Positions 1 through 10,955 of a stretch of 64,000 nt of DNA are shown here, one piece after another. Both the position numbers and the translations under genes were made by a program. Positions within the stretch are counted from its first letter, which is position 1; each line of letters opens with the position of its first letter. The notes below the pieces were generated by a model. The model made no database searches and was not told where the DNA came from. It was given only the letters and a program-made list of their open reading frames with translations. This DNA is from Ashinkailepas kermadecensis (lineage: Eukaryota > Arthropoda > Thecostraca > Neolepadidae), in NCBI GenBank assembly GCA_034440615.1, contig JAOTOM010005059.1:127501-191500 (forward strand), in the 5' to 3' direction.

Positions 1-955
1 AGGGGACGGCACCATACAGGCCCACATGACGGTAACATACAGGACACAGGGGACGGCACCATACCGACCCACAGAACAGTAACATACAGGACACAGGGGA
101 CGGCACCATACCGGCCCACAGGACAGTAACATACAGGACACAGGGGACGGCACCATACCGGCCCACAGGACAGTAACATACAGGACACAGGGGACGGCAC
201 CATACCGGCCCACAGAACAGTAACATACAGGACACTGGGGACGGCACCATACCGGCTCACAGAACAGTAACATACAGGACACAGGGGACGGCACCATACC
301 GGCCCACAGGACAGTAACATACAGGACACAGGGGACGGCACCATACCGGCCCACAGAACAGTAACATACAGGACACTGGGGACGGCACCATACCGGCCCA
401 CAGAACAGTAACATACAGGACACAGGGGACGGCACCATACCGGCCCACATGACGGTAACATACAGGACACAGGGGACGGCACCATACCGGCCCACATGAC
501 GGTAACATACAGGACACAGGGGACGGCACCATACCGGCCCACAGGACGGTAACATACAGGACACAGGGGACGGCACCATACCGGCCCGCAGGACAGTAAC
601 ATACAGGACACAGGGGACGGCACCATACCGGCCCACATGACGGTAACATACAGGACACAGGGGACGGCACCATACCGGCCCACAGGACGGTAACATACAG
701 GACACAGGGGACGGCACCATACCGGCCCGCAGGACAGTAACATACAGGACACAGGGGACGGCACCATACCGGCCCACAGGACAGTAACATACAGGACACA
801 GGGGACGGCACCATACCGGCCCACAGGACAGTAGCATACAGGACACAGGGGACGGCACCATACCGGCCCACATGACGGTAACATACAGGACACAGGGGAC
901 GGCACCATACCAGCCCACAAGACGGTAACATACAGGACACTGGGGACGGTCGGCA
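1..955. repeat. 47-bp minisatellite, about 20 copies
   Basis: Near-identical 47-bp units, recognisable by AGGGGACGGCACCATACCGG, follow one another from the window edge to about 955, so the array probably continues to the left. Units differ at a few sites (ACAGGACAG, ACATGACGG, ACAGAACAG, ACACTGGGG variants). On the minus strand this lies downstream of ALG12 exon 3, where the next ALG12 intron should be. The long ORF across it is an artefact of a stop-free unit. Confidence 0.97.
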
Positions 956-971
956 ACAGGCAGTGGTCTCG

Positions 972-1015
972 TTTCGACATCTCACACCTAACGAAAACCC
1001 ATTATTTTAACACTG
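972..1015. repeat. dispersed 44-bp repeat, copy 1
   Basis: This 44-bp stretch, starting TTTCGACATCTCACACC and ending TTTTAACACTG, recurs in the same orientation at 27701-27744 with 42 of 44 bases identical. A partial unit resembling the neighbouring 47-bp array follows it at about 1016-1045. It may be the end of a short mobile element; no terminal structure was seen. Confidence 0.75.
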
Positions 1016-1062
1016 CGATACCGGACACTGGGGAAGGCACCCCAAGCGTAACAGACCATGGA

Positions 1063-1318
1063 AAAGATGCCATGTCCGACACAAAGCGGCCACGTCCGAC
1101 ACAAAGTGGTCGTATCCGACACATAGTGTCTATACCCGACACAGAGTGGCCATATCCGACACAGAGTGGCGACATATGACACAGAGTGGCGACATATGAT
1201 ACAGAGTGATCACATCCGACACAGAGTGGCCACATCCGACACAGAGTGGCCATATACGATACAGAGTGATCACATCTGACACAGGGTGGCCACATCCGAC
1301 ACAAGGAGGGCGCCACAT
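1063..1318. repeat. about 20-bp minisatellite
   Basis: Diverged tandem units of about 20-21 bp carry the core CCGACACAGAGTGGCCACAT. About 12 copies are present. The short ORFs across it on both strands are repeat artefacts. Confidence 0.9.
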
Positions 1319-1498
1319 CCGACTATCCGAGATCAGATCTTGGATAATTTCTAGATCCGTCAGATATTCCGATGATCATGCAAGATATCGGATACAACTA
1401 TCAGCGGCCCAGAACTTCGGCCTTGCACCAAAATATAGCGCGCGCATGCACAAGTGGCAGTACAGATATGACAGTAATTGAATTGAGTGTAAACTCAC

Positions 1499-1672
1499 CG
1501 AGAGGGACGGCCATCATGTTGGGCAGAGTGCGTGACATGTAGAACATGAAGTGGAACTGCGTCACTGTCACGCACACCAGCCAGATGGCCACCTGGCGGC
1601 CAAACACCGACTCTACCGACTGCCGGAACCGGTAGAACGCCAGCACCGAGCTAATGGCGAGCAGCGCGCGCG
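1499..1672 (-). CDS. ALG12: ALG12 exon 3
   Basis: This 174-bp exon starts after TTTACAG and ends at a donor reading CTCG|GTGAGT. Codon phase 1 on both sides keeps the frame with exon 2. It encodes a membrane segment ([15 protein letters not shown]), then the conserved [15 protein letters not shown] block. The join QLI-A-RALL aligns with the same point in known ALG12 proteins. The next exon is outside the window. Confidence 0.92.
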
Positions 1673-4600
1673 CTGTAAACAGGCGCTGCGTGTGAGGACA
1701 GCCGTGACTGAATACAAAAGCGCGCTGAAACAGGCGCTGCGTGTGAGGACAACTGTGACTGGATACACAAGCACGCTGCAAACAGGCGCTGTACGTGAGG
1801 ACGGCTGTGCATGGATACACAAGTGTGCAGTACACAGTGCAACAGTCCTGGGCTGTTTGTATCCCTTAGGCTGTTTGCATCCCATCTCTCTTTTTGTTCT
1901 CGCGGGCTGCATGACGAAAAATCACCAACTGTCCGGAACCTTCCCTTTGCATGTTGACCATTGTGAAACTCGTTCACAAATCGATCTGCTGGTTGCACTG
2001 TTGAACCATTCATTGCCATGCTGAATGCTATTTTGTTTCGCTGGTCCACTTTTTAAACAAAAGTTCTTAGTAGTCGTTTTAATAGGTTATAAAAGTTGTT
2101 CCATAGTTGTGTTTACCATGCTTGATACCAGCTATCTTTACTCGTACATTTTGCTCCTGGAACCGTGGCAATGAAGCGTTCCCTGTCGTGACGCAGTCAA
2201 CGGAGCGTCCCCCGTCGTGACGCGCCCAACAGAGCGTTCCCTTTCGCGACGCGCCCAACAGAGCGTTCCCTTTCGCGACGCGACCAACGGAGCGTTCCGC
2301 GTCGTGACGCGACAAACGGAGCGTTCCCCGTCGTGACGCGACCAACGGAGCGTTCTCTTTCGTGACGCGGCCAACGGAGCGTTCCCTTAGTTAGTTAGTT
2401 AGTTAGTTATTTGAGCTTTAGGGCGCTTCGACCAAATATTGATCATTCGCGTCCGTAACTTCTACTCTAGTGCTTCACTGTTGATAAGAACTATTGCATT
2501 GGTGTGTGCGTCGTTTTAAATCCAAGCGCTGATAGGTAGCGGAACAATTTCCCCGAATGTATTGGTTTTGAACTGTTCCCCAGAATGTCCTCATGTGTCA
2601 GACAGCTCGAGCATCTTCCGTAAAACAATCTGCACTCCTGTGCAAAGTGGTGGCACGTGAGTAGTAGGTGACACACCGTCGTGGTTTCCGGACAGCGGGG
2701 ACACTGGTCTTCCCTGCCCACAGCGGAGGTGGCGATGCGTAGCGTAGGTGTGTCCAATACGCAACTTGCAAAGTATAACCCCCTCTGGTCTGGACCTACG
2801 CAGGCACGACGTCCAATGTCCCAGGTGTTGTTTGATTGATTGTTGGTTTCTCTATCCCATGCCTTTTGCCACTTAGCAAGGATGACACTTGATATCCTAG
2901 AGAAGTGATCCCTGGCAGAAAGTGGATAAATGCGTGGGCTTGGGTTTTGTGTTGTCTACCTCGCCGCAGAGTACGCACGCTCGTTGCGGGACACCCCGAT
3001 GTGGCTCGGGACCCAGCACACGCGGACAGTTTTTTTTCCGTCTCGTTCTAGTGTAGTAAGACGTGTGAGGATGCTAAGTGGTAGTGGGTCTGAGGGATAC
3101 AATTCGGTCAGTGCCAAAAGGCTGCTAAGAGAATCAGATTGGATCACACATTGGGTGTCCTGTGAGATCTCTATGAATGGCAGTGCCTTTATGATCGCAA
3201 TTAGCTCCGAGCTATACACCGAGACGTAAGCAGGCAAACCAAAGGTACGTACATCGGCACCGCACACAAAAGCACAGCCTACATGGAATGTTCCCTGTCG
3301 TGAGGCGAGCGAGTTGTGCGTATGACCATTCCGCTGCAGTGGCATGTACTTGGTAGGCGTTGACTGACATCACTGGGTTCCTGTTCCCACGATTCAATTG
3401 CCACCCCGAATGCAATGTTGGATGCAGAAAAAGGAGGATCCTTTTTTATTGAATGTGCTACCATACGAATTGGAACGGCTAACCAAATGGGTATGCGTAC
3501 GCAACGTACACAATGTTGGCGGTGCATTGTTCACTTGAACTAGTCGCCCTAACGCTTTCCCACCTGGACACGTGAGAAGGGAATGGGCAACGAGCATGCG
3601 CAGATCATATATAGATGGAATGTGGGCGCCAGCAATAACGACACCGCAGACGCAAATTCATCGGACACAACGAACCATTGTCCTCCCACACATAGCCCGC
3701 TGAGTTAAGTGTTCTGTCGCCACAGTCTCCGCTACGTCGACACGGCGGGCTTTCCAGCACGGTCAGACTTCAGCGGTCAGGTCTTCAATTGGAGGTCTGG
3801 GCAATAGGCCAACACTTGGAGAAAACGTGCGGCGAATCGGTCTGTTTGATGACCATCCATTTGATCCATCCATTGACCATTTGATGATGTTATTCAGCTG
3901 TTTACAACTAAACATATATATTCTCCGCATGGTCTCGCCTGAGAAGCGACAAACTGCACAGCTTCCTGGGAGGGTGAGGAACAATTATAAGTGGTTCATG
4001 GTTGAGCAATTATAACAATATATAACAATTATAAGTGGTAAGTGGTTGAGTAATTAGCATGCGTCGTCCAAAAGAGACGCAAAAGTACGCATTGCGCTGC
4101 CATCGCTCAAGTCTGGAGACAGGCACCAAATGCTGGCGGTCCCAGCAAGACTAGCACTCGGCAATAACCTGAACTCGTCAGACTTATCTGAGCTGTACGG
4201 TGAACTCGTCAGACCCACCTATGAGCTGCACGGTGAACTCGTCAGACCTACCTATGAGCTGCACGGTGAACTCGTCAGACCCACCTATGAGCTGCACGGT
4301 GAACTCGTCAGACCCACCAATGAGCTGTACGGCGAACTCGTCAGACCCACCTATGAGCTGTATGGTGAACTCGTCAGACCCACCTATGAGCTGTACGGTG
4401 AACTTGTCGACGACGAGGGCGAGCGGGGCCGACAGTGCCGCCACCACCAGGGGGCCGACGAACGTGCGCGGCACCACGCCGGGAAACTCCAGATGGTCGT
4501 ACTGGGGGTTATCGGTCGAGTCACACTGAGGGGACGAAGCTGAGTCACTTTTAAGGAGGGGGCAGGTTACACTGGGGGACGATGTCTGTTGGTTCATTCT

Positions 4601-5909
4601 GAGAGGTCAGTAGGGTCACACCGGGGGAGGGAGCTGAGTCACATTGGAGAGTGGGAGAGTGGGAGGTCGGGTACTCTGCGGAGGTGGGGCGGTCATATTT
4701 GGGGCTGGGGCCAAGTTTATATGGGGGGAGGATCTTATGTAGGAGGATCTCATGTGGGGAAGGACGTCCCTGGGCTGGATACTGCCGCACGGGCGGAAGA
4801 GAGGAGGCGTCGGCTGATGGCCTAGCCATGGTGGAGGATCTCCTGTGGGGGAGGATCCCCTGGTGCTGGACACTGCCACACAGGTGGAAGGAAGGAGGCG
4901 TCGGCTGATAGTCTAGCTGTGGAAAAGGATCTCCTGTGGGGGGAGGATCCCCTGGTGCTGGACACTGCCGCACAGGAGGAAGGGAGGAGGCGTCGGCTGA
5001 TAGTCTAGCTGGGGCGTAGGAACTCCTGGTGCTGAACGCTGCCGCACGGGCAGAAGGGAGGACCTAGCTGTGGGGAAGAACTTCCTTAGGTTGGACACTA
5101 TCGCACGGGAGGAAGGGAGGAGGCGTCGGCTGACAGTCGAGCCTGCCCGAAATGGACGAACTAGAAATGAAGTACCTGACATGGAAGTTGAAGGGAGCAT
5201 GAATCGTTCATACATCATATGGTGGTCCGCTGACGGTCAGACGCATTATTGAGTATAAAATTATAATTCGAAACGAACTAGCATAATAATTCGGACAACG
5301 TATAAAAACACGGATATTAAAATATCTGCAAAATGCAAGAATAGTACCTGCAAAATGCAAAAAAAAATAGTACAACACAATTCGCGAAATGGCCCCGTGG
5401 ACTTGCCTTCTTCGGCATTTCAGCATTTCATCATTTCACAGCATTGTGGCAGGCGGTGGCTGCCTTGGGTTCTTTTACGACGCATTAAACCGCTAGGTTA
5501 TATAACGTCGCCAACCTCTCACGCCGATTGGTCGCGGGTGGAATCGGTAAATACCGTCGGTTGTGAGATTCGAACCCACAATCTTGCGATCAAGAGCCCA
5601 ACGCTCTACCAAATGTGCTTCCGCGGCCGCCTGATGGCGGCCGCCAGACCCACCTGAGCTGTCAGTGCTATGGCAATGGATCACCTCTCCGATCTTGGCA
5701 GGCGGCGGCCGGCAGACCCACCTGAGCTATGTCTGTGCGATGGTAGATAATGTCGTGGATGGCCTGCATGTTGAAGCTCTCCTCCACCTTGGTGTACGGA
5801 CAAAGGAGTAGATGGATCACCGCTGTAGCCAGCAGCACCCACTCGATGGACAGTGTGGGCAGCACCACCGCTCCTTCGTCACCGCAAAGCTCCTCCTCCT
5901 GCGCGGCAT
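1499..5909 (-). CDS. ALG12: ALG12, dolichol-P-mannose:Man7GlcNAc2-PP-dolichol alpha-1,6-mannosyltransferase (5' three exons, partial)
   Basis: ALG12 is a multi-pass ER membrane glycosyltransferase (GT22 family). It adds the eighth mannose to the lipid-linked N-glycan precursor on the lumenal side, using Dol-P-Man. Three exons read in order on the minus strand: 5722-~5909, 4384-4501 and 1499-1672. Visible family motifs are [17 protein letters not shown] in exon 1 (the lumenal acidic loop typical of GT22), [14 protein letters not shown] in exon 2, and [15 protein letters not shown] in exon 3. Splice phases agree (0 between exons 1 and 2, 1 between exons 2 and 3), and all junctions are GT/AG. 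The rest of the protein, including most membrane helices, lies beyond position 1. The start needs a one-base frame change to join MPRRRR to the first membrane helix. Minisatellites or duplications sit on three of its junctions. Confidence 0.93.
1673..1835 (-). repeat. 51-52-bp minisatellite on the ALG12 exon 3 acceptor
   Basis: Three tandem copies of a 51-52-bp unit lie directly upstream (minus strand) of exon 3. Each contains the acceptor-like block CGCAGCGCCTGTTTACAG or a close variant (CAGCGCCTGTTTCAG). The copy nearest the exon supplies the acceptor that keeps frame. The array duplicates the last intron bases together with the first bases after the junction. Confidence 0.85.
2165..2388. 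repeat. 28-29-bp minisatellite abutting a LINE tail
   Basis: About eight units with the core GAGCGTTCCCTTTCGTGACG end exactly where the LINE (TTAG)n tail begins at about 2387. A single similar stretch, TGTTCCCTGTCGTGAGGCGA, occurs inside the LINE at about 3288-3308. This suggests that the array and the LINE share sequence history. It lies in ALG12 intron 2. Confidence 0.88.
2388..3600 (-). mobile_element. non-LTR retrotransposon 3' end (RNase H domain, zinc-knuckle end, TAAC tail), decayed
   Basis: On the minus strand an RNase H-like segment (about 3345-2956) shows [16 protein letters not shown], then [21 protein letters not shown] and [13 protein letters not shown]. These are the usual landmarks of the RNase H that follows reverse transcriptase in I/Jockey-like LINEs. 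Further 3' (2757-2491) is the cysteine/histidine end, [20 protein letters not shown]. The element ends at GGTCGAAGCGCCCTAAAGCT followed by tandem TAAC (plus strand TTAG, about 2388-2440). The frame is broken between the blocks, and no reverse transcriptase was found upstream, so this is a 5'-truncated copy in ALG12 intron 2. Confidence 0.85.
4190..4415 (-). repeat. 33-bp minisatellite made of the ALG12 exon 2 donor, about 7 copies
   Basis: The unit (minus strand) contains TTCACCGTACAGCTCATAG|GTGGG: the last bases of exon 2 plus the first bases of intron 2. About seven copies follow one another at exact 33-bp spacing. Each carries a donor-like ATAG|GTGGG. The unit is 11 codons and stop-free in the exon frame, giving a repeated [11 protein letters not shown] peptide if read through. 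Confidence 0.95.
4384..4501 (-). CDS. ALG12: ALG12 exon 2
   Basis: This 118-bp exon starts after CCCCCAG with TACGACCATCTG and ends at CTCATAG|GTGGG. It encodes [17 protein letters not shown] followed by a hydrophobic stretch ([14 protein letters not shown]) and KFTVQLI. This is the most conserved N-terminal block of ALG12. The end given is the first of several tandem donor copies; later copies would add 11 residues each. The sequence just upstream holds degenerate copies of the CCCCCAGTGT acceptor motif. Confidence 0.93.
4620..5140. repeat. diverged 80-90-bp minisatellite in ALG12 intron 1
   Basis: Four to five imperfect copies carry GGATCCCCTGGTGCTGGACA, CTGCCGCACAGG and GGAGGCGTCGGCTGATAGTC. 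Spacing varies from about 70 to 95 bp. No exon is seen in it. Confidence 0.85.
5478..5637 (-). mobile_element. tRNA-derived SINE, family with CGCGACCAATCGGCGTG core
   Basis: On the minus strand a tRNA-like head (box B GTGGGTTCGAATCTCACAAC, box A region near 5610-5630 decayed) is followed by the core CCCGCGACCAATCGGCGTG and GGCGACGTTATATAACC, then a tail AAAAGAACCCAAGG. It is the same family as 28560-28731. The box A region has substitutions, so it is not a tRNA gene. It lies in ALG12 intron 1. Confidence 0.85.
5645..5728 (-). repeat. duplicated exon 1 donor of ALG12
   Basis: The 16-bp block AGCTCAGGTGGGTCTG (minus strand), the exon 1 end plus donor, occurs at 5713-5728 and again at 5645-5660, with similar GC-rich sequence (GGCGGCCGCC-like) after both. 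Spacing is 68 bp. The copy at 5722/5721 follows recognisable ALG12 coding sequence and is taken as the donor in use. Confidence 0.8.
5722..5909 (-). CDS. ALG12: ALG12 exon 1 (start uncertain, apparent 1-nt frame break)
   Basis: The 3' part reads [20 protein letters not shown] (first membrane helix), then [20 protein letters not shown] and HRTDIAQ, ending at the donor CTCAG|GTGGG in phase 0. No ATG lies in this frame close upstream. The neighbouring frame has [17 protein letters not shown] just before it (ATG at 5907-5909 or 5913-5915), a plausible cytosolic N-terminus. One base too many or too few at about 5862-5875 would join them. Either the sequence carries an indel, the gene is damaged, or an upstream exon splices to the AG at about 5900. 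Confidence 0.85.
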
Positions 5910-5959
5910 GGTCATCAGCAGAATAATGAAAATGTGCTTCATATCTGTGGTCAGCAGAT

Positions 5960-7990
5960 ACTGCGGAAATTCCTGTGCAGACTTGAAGGATGGGTGGATC
6001 AGTAGAGTGGGAGTATGATGAGGATGAGGCTGGTTGCAGGGCACTCCAGCACTTGCCCACACCTTTGGTAAGGGAAACAGTTTTCTTGTTTGACACCTGT
6101 GACTCTCTTTGATACTTTTGCATTTCAAGAGCCTAACTTTGATTTTTAGTTTGGCAATGATGGGACTCAGAAATAAGTGGACCAAAACAACTCCCAGCAT
6201 ATGAGATATAGACCTGGTACTCTTATGCCACATAGTGTAGTGTTGCTGGAGCAACACGCAGTGTTAAAGAATGCACAAACTTGGAAATTATTGCAGAACA
6301 TTATGCTTACCCATTCATTGCCCATGAGTAACACTGAACCTTCCAACACAAAAAAGAGAGTAGAAATATCTGGAAAGGATAATGTTCTGGACACAAAAAT
6401 ATGGGAGATTGTCTGTTCAACCCTGGTTTGGAGTCATCATTGGCACATTTGCATAACTACATGTAGTAGTGGTGCTCCAGGATAAGTTGTTGTAGCACCT
6501 AGGTGCATGGGTAGGCATAGGATCTGCGAAACACACCAGGTAGAAAAGGTACCATGGTAATGGCAGGCAATGAAGGAAAGGTAATGTGGAAGTGGTCAGT
6601 AATGGATGAAAGGTAATGTGGTAGTGGTCGGGTAGCAGATGAAAGGTAAGGCTAGGTAGTCTAAAGCCAGGGAGTCATCGTTGCCAAGTAACACCCAGGA
6701 TGTGTATGGCCTGGTACCATCCCATTAGTGTGGTCATGCCGCCTCCTGAGAGAGAGAGAGAGAGAGATGATCCCAGTGACGAGAGATGGAATATTTATTC
6801 AGCGGCATGTTGGCACAATACATACCCAAACTGTTGAAGCCAAAAACCTAGTTATTACATTGAAGAACAAAGATATTTAAAAGTACATGCATTTGTGAAA
6901 GCATACAGGTCAGTCATTTGAGTGAAGTAGACAGCTATTATGCCAGATTGTTATTGGACACAGAGCATTAGAGATGAGCAGAGAAACAAGCTTTAATTGA
7001 CATGGTTAAGAACTATTATTGAAACTGTCATCTTATGTCAAAGGGCAAACCTTAAGTACACAATGTCATCCAACAGATGGCAATACTCGCTCACAGCAGT
7101 CGACCGGTGAGTGCTGGTGAGCTCTGCTACAAAATATCCTTTGCTTACCTCACATTTCTCCATCTTGAGCACTCAACCTAAGAACAGCTAAAAGATTCTG
7201 ACAATGTTAATCTCTATCAAGACATTCTGCAATGAACCAGATATGCTCCTCATGATTTCTGATGATACTTGGCAGGATACTTTTTACAAACTTGAACTGC
7301 AATCACACATATCTGAAACACCAACAGTTAGCAATCAGAATGCTATCTGTAGTAGTCATATGCCATGTACAAGGGAAGCATGCTTATTAAATGTTCTCCA
7401 AGCAGCTAAATTTACTTCAAACAATCTGATGAATGAAACACATCACCAGATTTCAAGCCACTTGCATCATACTGGATTTTCCACTGTAGGGATACTCCCT
7501 ACAAAAACTTGGGAATCTACCCACCAGTATGGCCAAATCCTGACCAAATAAGACAACATTCACACAGTAAATACTGAACCTTCAACATTCCTTAAATATA
7601 CCTTAATGATGGCATATAGAAACGCATTTTAACTGCCTTTACTATAACACAGTAGCCTATACTTTGAACCCATTAACTTTCAGGTCATGTTTATGTCTTC
7701 CTTGGCATTATCCATATTTGAAGCTGGGAATCAGAGAAAGAAAAACATGGATATATCCATATCCATATTTCCTTGGCATTATCCATATTCCACTCATATT
7801 AAAGTGTGAGTGTAATTTTGCTATTTTTATTTGTACTTGCCATTGAAAAATTGACACTTCTTTGTCAGTGACAACCAGCTGAAGAGTTGGCACTGATATG
7901 GAATCCATAAAATCACACAATTCAACCGGTCAGAAATCTTCAAACCCAGATGCTCAGACATTTCCCGATCATGTGGATCACCAGTGAAAC
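5960..7990. other. upstream flank of ALG12, no gene recognised
   Basis: AT-richer unique sequence. ORFs of up to about 115 codons (for example 7204-7551 plus) match no family known to me. A 21-bp direct repeat (7698-7718 and 7769-7789, TTCCTTGGCATTATCCATAT core) is the only structure seen besides the GA tract. The ALG12 promoter should be here; no TATA box was assigned. Confidence 0.5.
6748..6767. repeat. (GA)n microsatellite
   Basis: A pure GA tract of about ten repeats. Confidence 0.95.
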
Positions 7991-7994
7991 AATA

Positions 7995-8735
7995 GTCGGT
8001 TTTACAGCGGCAATTTGCTCTCCCGTCTAGTCGCTTTACATCCTTCCAAGTCATCCCTTGCTTCAACTAAACATTCCAGACATGAACTAAAAAAGTTCAT
8101 CAAAGAACATTTATTATGAACAAGAATTGATTTCACTCAATTTTCTGAACTTTTTCATTGACGAAACTTGTTTCTTGGTGGTGAGAATAAAACGATTTTG
8201 GACTGATTGTTTAGTATAATTTTCCTTAAACCATTTTATATTCCAAAACCTATATCCCAGTACACGGCAGGCAACAAATCAGTCGGTGCACGAGAGTCCT
8301 ACTCGTGGGATGTGTTGTGATTATTTATTAGTTGTGCGGCGTGAGCATGTCGGCAGTATCAGGTATGGATTTATAAACTTGGTTGACATCGATTAAGTGT
8401 ACTTTTGTTATCATTTTCTCTACCGTTGCTCAGGAAGTTAGCTTATAACCTCATCCTTCGCTAATTTAACCACAGCGACAAAATTTGTCATCTGGCAGTC
8501 ATCCGTCCGCTGCCAGATACCGTAGAGCTGAGTGCAGTCTCGACGTAAATTAGAAAGCGTATTGCAATTTGCTGATATTCGTAAGTTTAATTCTACTTAT
8601 TGCAGCAGCGTCAATAGTAAAACCTATTTCGTTATCAAAACTGATGTGAGAATTATATTTGCTGGTCGGTCTTCTCTCTCTATCTCGTTCCTGAGACCAC
8701 GTGACCTGGGAGCAAAGTTCCGCTGTAAAACCGAC
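7995..8735. mobile_element. non-autonomous DNA transposon (MITE-like), TA target duplication
   Basis: The ends are inverted copies: left GTCGGTTTTACAGCGGCAAT, right the reverse complement of GTCGGTTTTACAGCGGAACT. Each is followed inward by TTTGCTC. Both ends are flanked by TA (7993-7994 and 8736-8737), as for Tc1/mariner-type insertions. The 741-bp interior has no recognisable transposase. Confidence 0.8.
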
Positions 8736-9107
8736 TAATGTGGGTGGGGTCAATTAGCAGGCTGCATAAAGTGAATCCTGAACCACCCAAATAAACTATT
8801 TTTTACTATTTCTTTGGGAAATCACATGAAAGCAAGATAGGTATACACTATTTCAAATCACACCAGTTAGCATTGATACAATGGGAAATTCAGACTCCTT
8901 TGGTTACATGATTTATACACATTCATAGCTAGGTGGGTACCTACATAGGTACCAACATGATCCGGCATAAGTAGGTTTTTGGCAATCCAACATCATTCAG
9001 ATGTAGGTGATTCAACATCAGTAGTTTGTATTTTTGGGCAATCATCAATATATTTTGGGCAATCTAACAGTGAGTTTTATGGGATCCAACATCAGTTTAC
9101 CCCTTTT

Positions 9108-9403
9108 GGCCGACACATACTTCCAAGGTTAGTGATTTGTAAAGAGGTGTACATTGACGTCACAGGAATCAGGGAAGTGACATCATGACGTCACAAGTGC
9201 CGAAAAATTTGCTTCGGAGGATTCTGGTTTTCCGGTTAGGTTAGGTTAGATTATATTATGCTATGATACATTTTGTATGTTATGCTACATTATCTTAGTT
9301 TAGGTTATGTGGTAATCTTTACCGATACCCGACTCCTGTGACGTCACTGTTCCCAACTATACACCTCTTTACAAGTCACTAACCCTGGCAGTATGTGTCG
9401 GCC
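9108..9403. mobile_element. foldback element with about 45-70-bp inverted arms
   Basis: The left arm starts GGCCGACACATACTTCCAAG and continues GTTAGTGATTTGTAAAGAGG. The right arm is its imperfect reverse complement, ending at 9403. The arms also share GACGTCACAGGA further in. The roughly 160-bp loop includes GGTTAGGTTAGG and AT-rich sequence. No coding sequence was seen. Confidence 0.8.
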
Positions 9404-10225
9404 GAAAGGCAAAGATTACCATCATACCCCAGTAGGTTGGGTTAGGCTTTTATGTTGCAATTTTGCATTATTTCCTAAGTTTATGCTTAAAGGTGTTTTA
9501 CGAATTCTTGGTGCATCCTTCCAATATAATGTTTATAAACATAAAGATTTTCAATTGTTTTTACAATTTTCAAATATGATAAGATCACCCATTTTCTCTG
9601 TAAACGCTTTCTCTTTAGTCGACGAGCAAAACAACACCATATATCTTCAACGGCAGAATATTACTATGCGCTAAGAAAACCGGCAACTCCTGTCGACGTA
9701 TGCAGCGCATGTGATTTTCTGCTCACCTGATGCCCACTAAGGAAAGGGACCAAATGCCCAAACATAGTGATGTCCAAACGCAAGAATGTCTAACAGCTAT
9801 TCACTCTGGGGCGTGTCGAGTGTGGCTAATGAAAAGTTGACCAAGGTGCACGGCAGGATGCTTAACGCGCAGAATTCCCAGCCTCCATGTTTGTCCCACG
9901 TCTTAATTCTGCGAAGGGGAGCATTCATGACACTCCAGGTTCATTTACTCCAAACTTCACAACCTCCACAACCAGAGCAGCGCACATGCGCATGCTGCTT
10001 TCTCGGCAGAACCGACAACAGGCTGATCAGCCAGAACTGCGATCTACGAATGCTAACCCCTTGGCGCAATGGCTTTTGGCCAAACATGGGGTAACGAGGA
10101 ATTCTCCCACCGCTGAGTTATCTGGATTACGACCCTCTCCGGCTTCCAGTTGACTCCGCAGCTCATGTCGATCCTCAGCTGGGATATGTCGAAAGCAACC
10201 ATGGAGATCGAACAGACGTCAAAGG

Positions 10226-10392
10226 CAGGGGTGTTGTTTTATATACCCTTGAGGAGGTAAGTGTCCCCTCAATGCTAGCCCTTCCCCCTCTAATGATTCC
10301 AACTTTTAACATGGGACCTTATGGAGTGTTCCCCCCCAATCCATTTGTGCCTGCCCATTGTCTTCGTGCATTTCCCCCCCCCCAATAATATT
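10226..10392. repeat. dispersed repeat with poly-C runs, copy 1
   Basis: The stretch holds CAGGGGTGT, AATGCTAGCCCTTCCCCC, TTTTAACATGGGACCTTAT, AATCCATTTGTGCCTGCCCA and a run of C, followed by AATA. The same order recurs at about 55055-55222 in the same orientation, with about 75-80 percent identity by eye. It is probably a transposable element end. Confidence 0.7.
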
Positions 10393-10650
10393 CAAGTCAA
10401 CACCCATGGTCAGAGGCTTTAGTCAGCCTGACCAGCGAAGACTGGCAGATCTGCTTCCACAAATGGAGGAGCGCGTTCAGCTATGCACCACGTCTTCAGC
10501 CAGAGAAACCCACACCGAACAACATATATGTATGACATTGTCACACAACACAAACATGGCTTTTTCACAAAATAGCCGTGCGGCGATGGCAAACCAAATG
10601 CACACAAACGCCAGCAGCAGCGACCGGCCGGTCAGCCATCGATTGCATAC

Positions 10651-10955
10651 GTGGCACCGCCCGCAACACTCACAGACCCACACGCGACAGGCGAGAGCAT
10701 CAGCTGCCACGTTATCCCAGTAACCAGACGTGGCACCACCCGCAACACTCGCAGACCCACACGCGACAGGCGAGAGCACCAGCCGTCACGTTATCCCGAT
10801 GACCAGACGTGGCACCACCCGGAACACTCGCAGACCCACACACAGCAGGCGAGAGCATCAGCTGCCACGTTATCCCAGTAACCAGACGTGGCACCACCCG
10901 CAACACTCGCAGGCCCACACGCGACAGGCGAGAGCACCAGCCGTCACGTCATATC
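10651..10955. repeat. 79-bp minisatellite, about 4 copies
   Basis: Units of 79 bp start CCAGACGTGGCACCACCCGC and contain CACACGCGACAGGCGAGAGC. Spacing is 79 bp between 10724 and 10803 and repeats after that. Confidence 0.95.

Noticed and set aside
257..985. 242-codon minus ORF, Cys-rich repeat protein
   Set aside because: Pure 47-bp array; no unique sequence or family motif.
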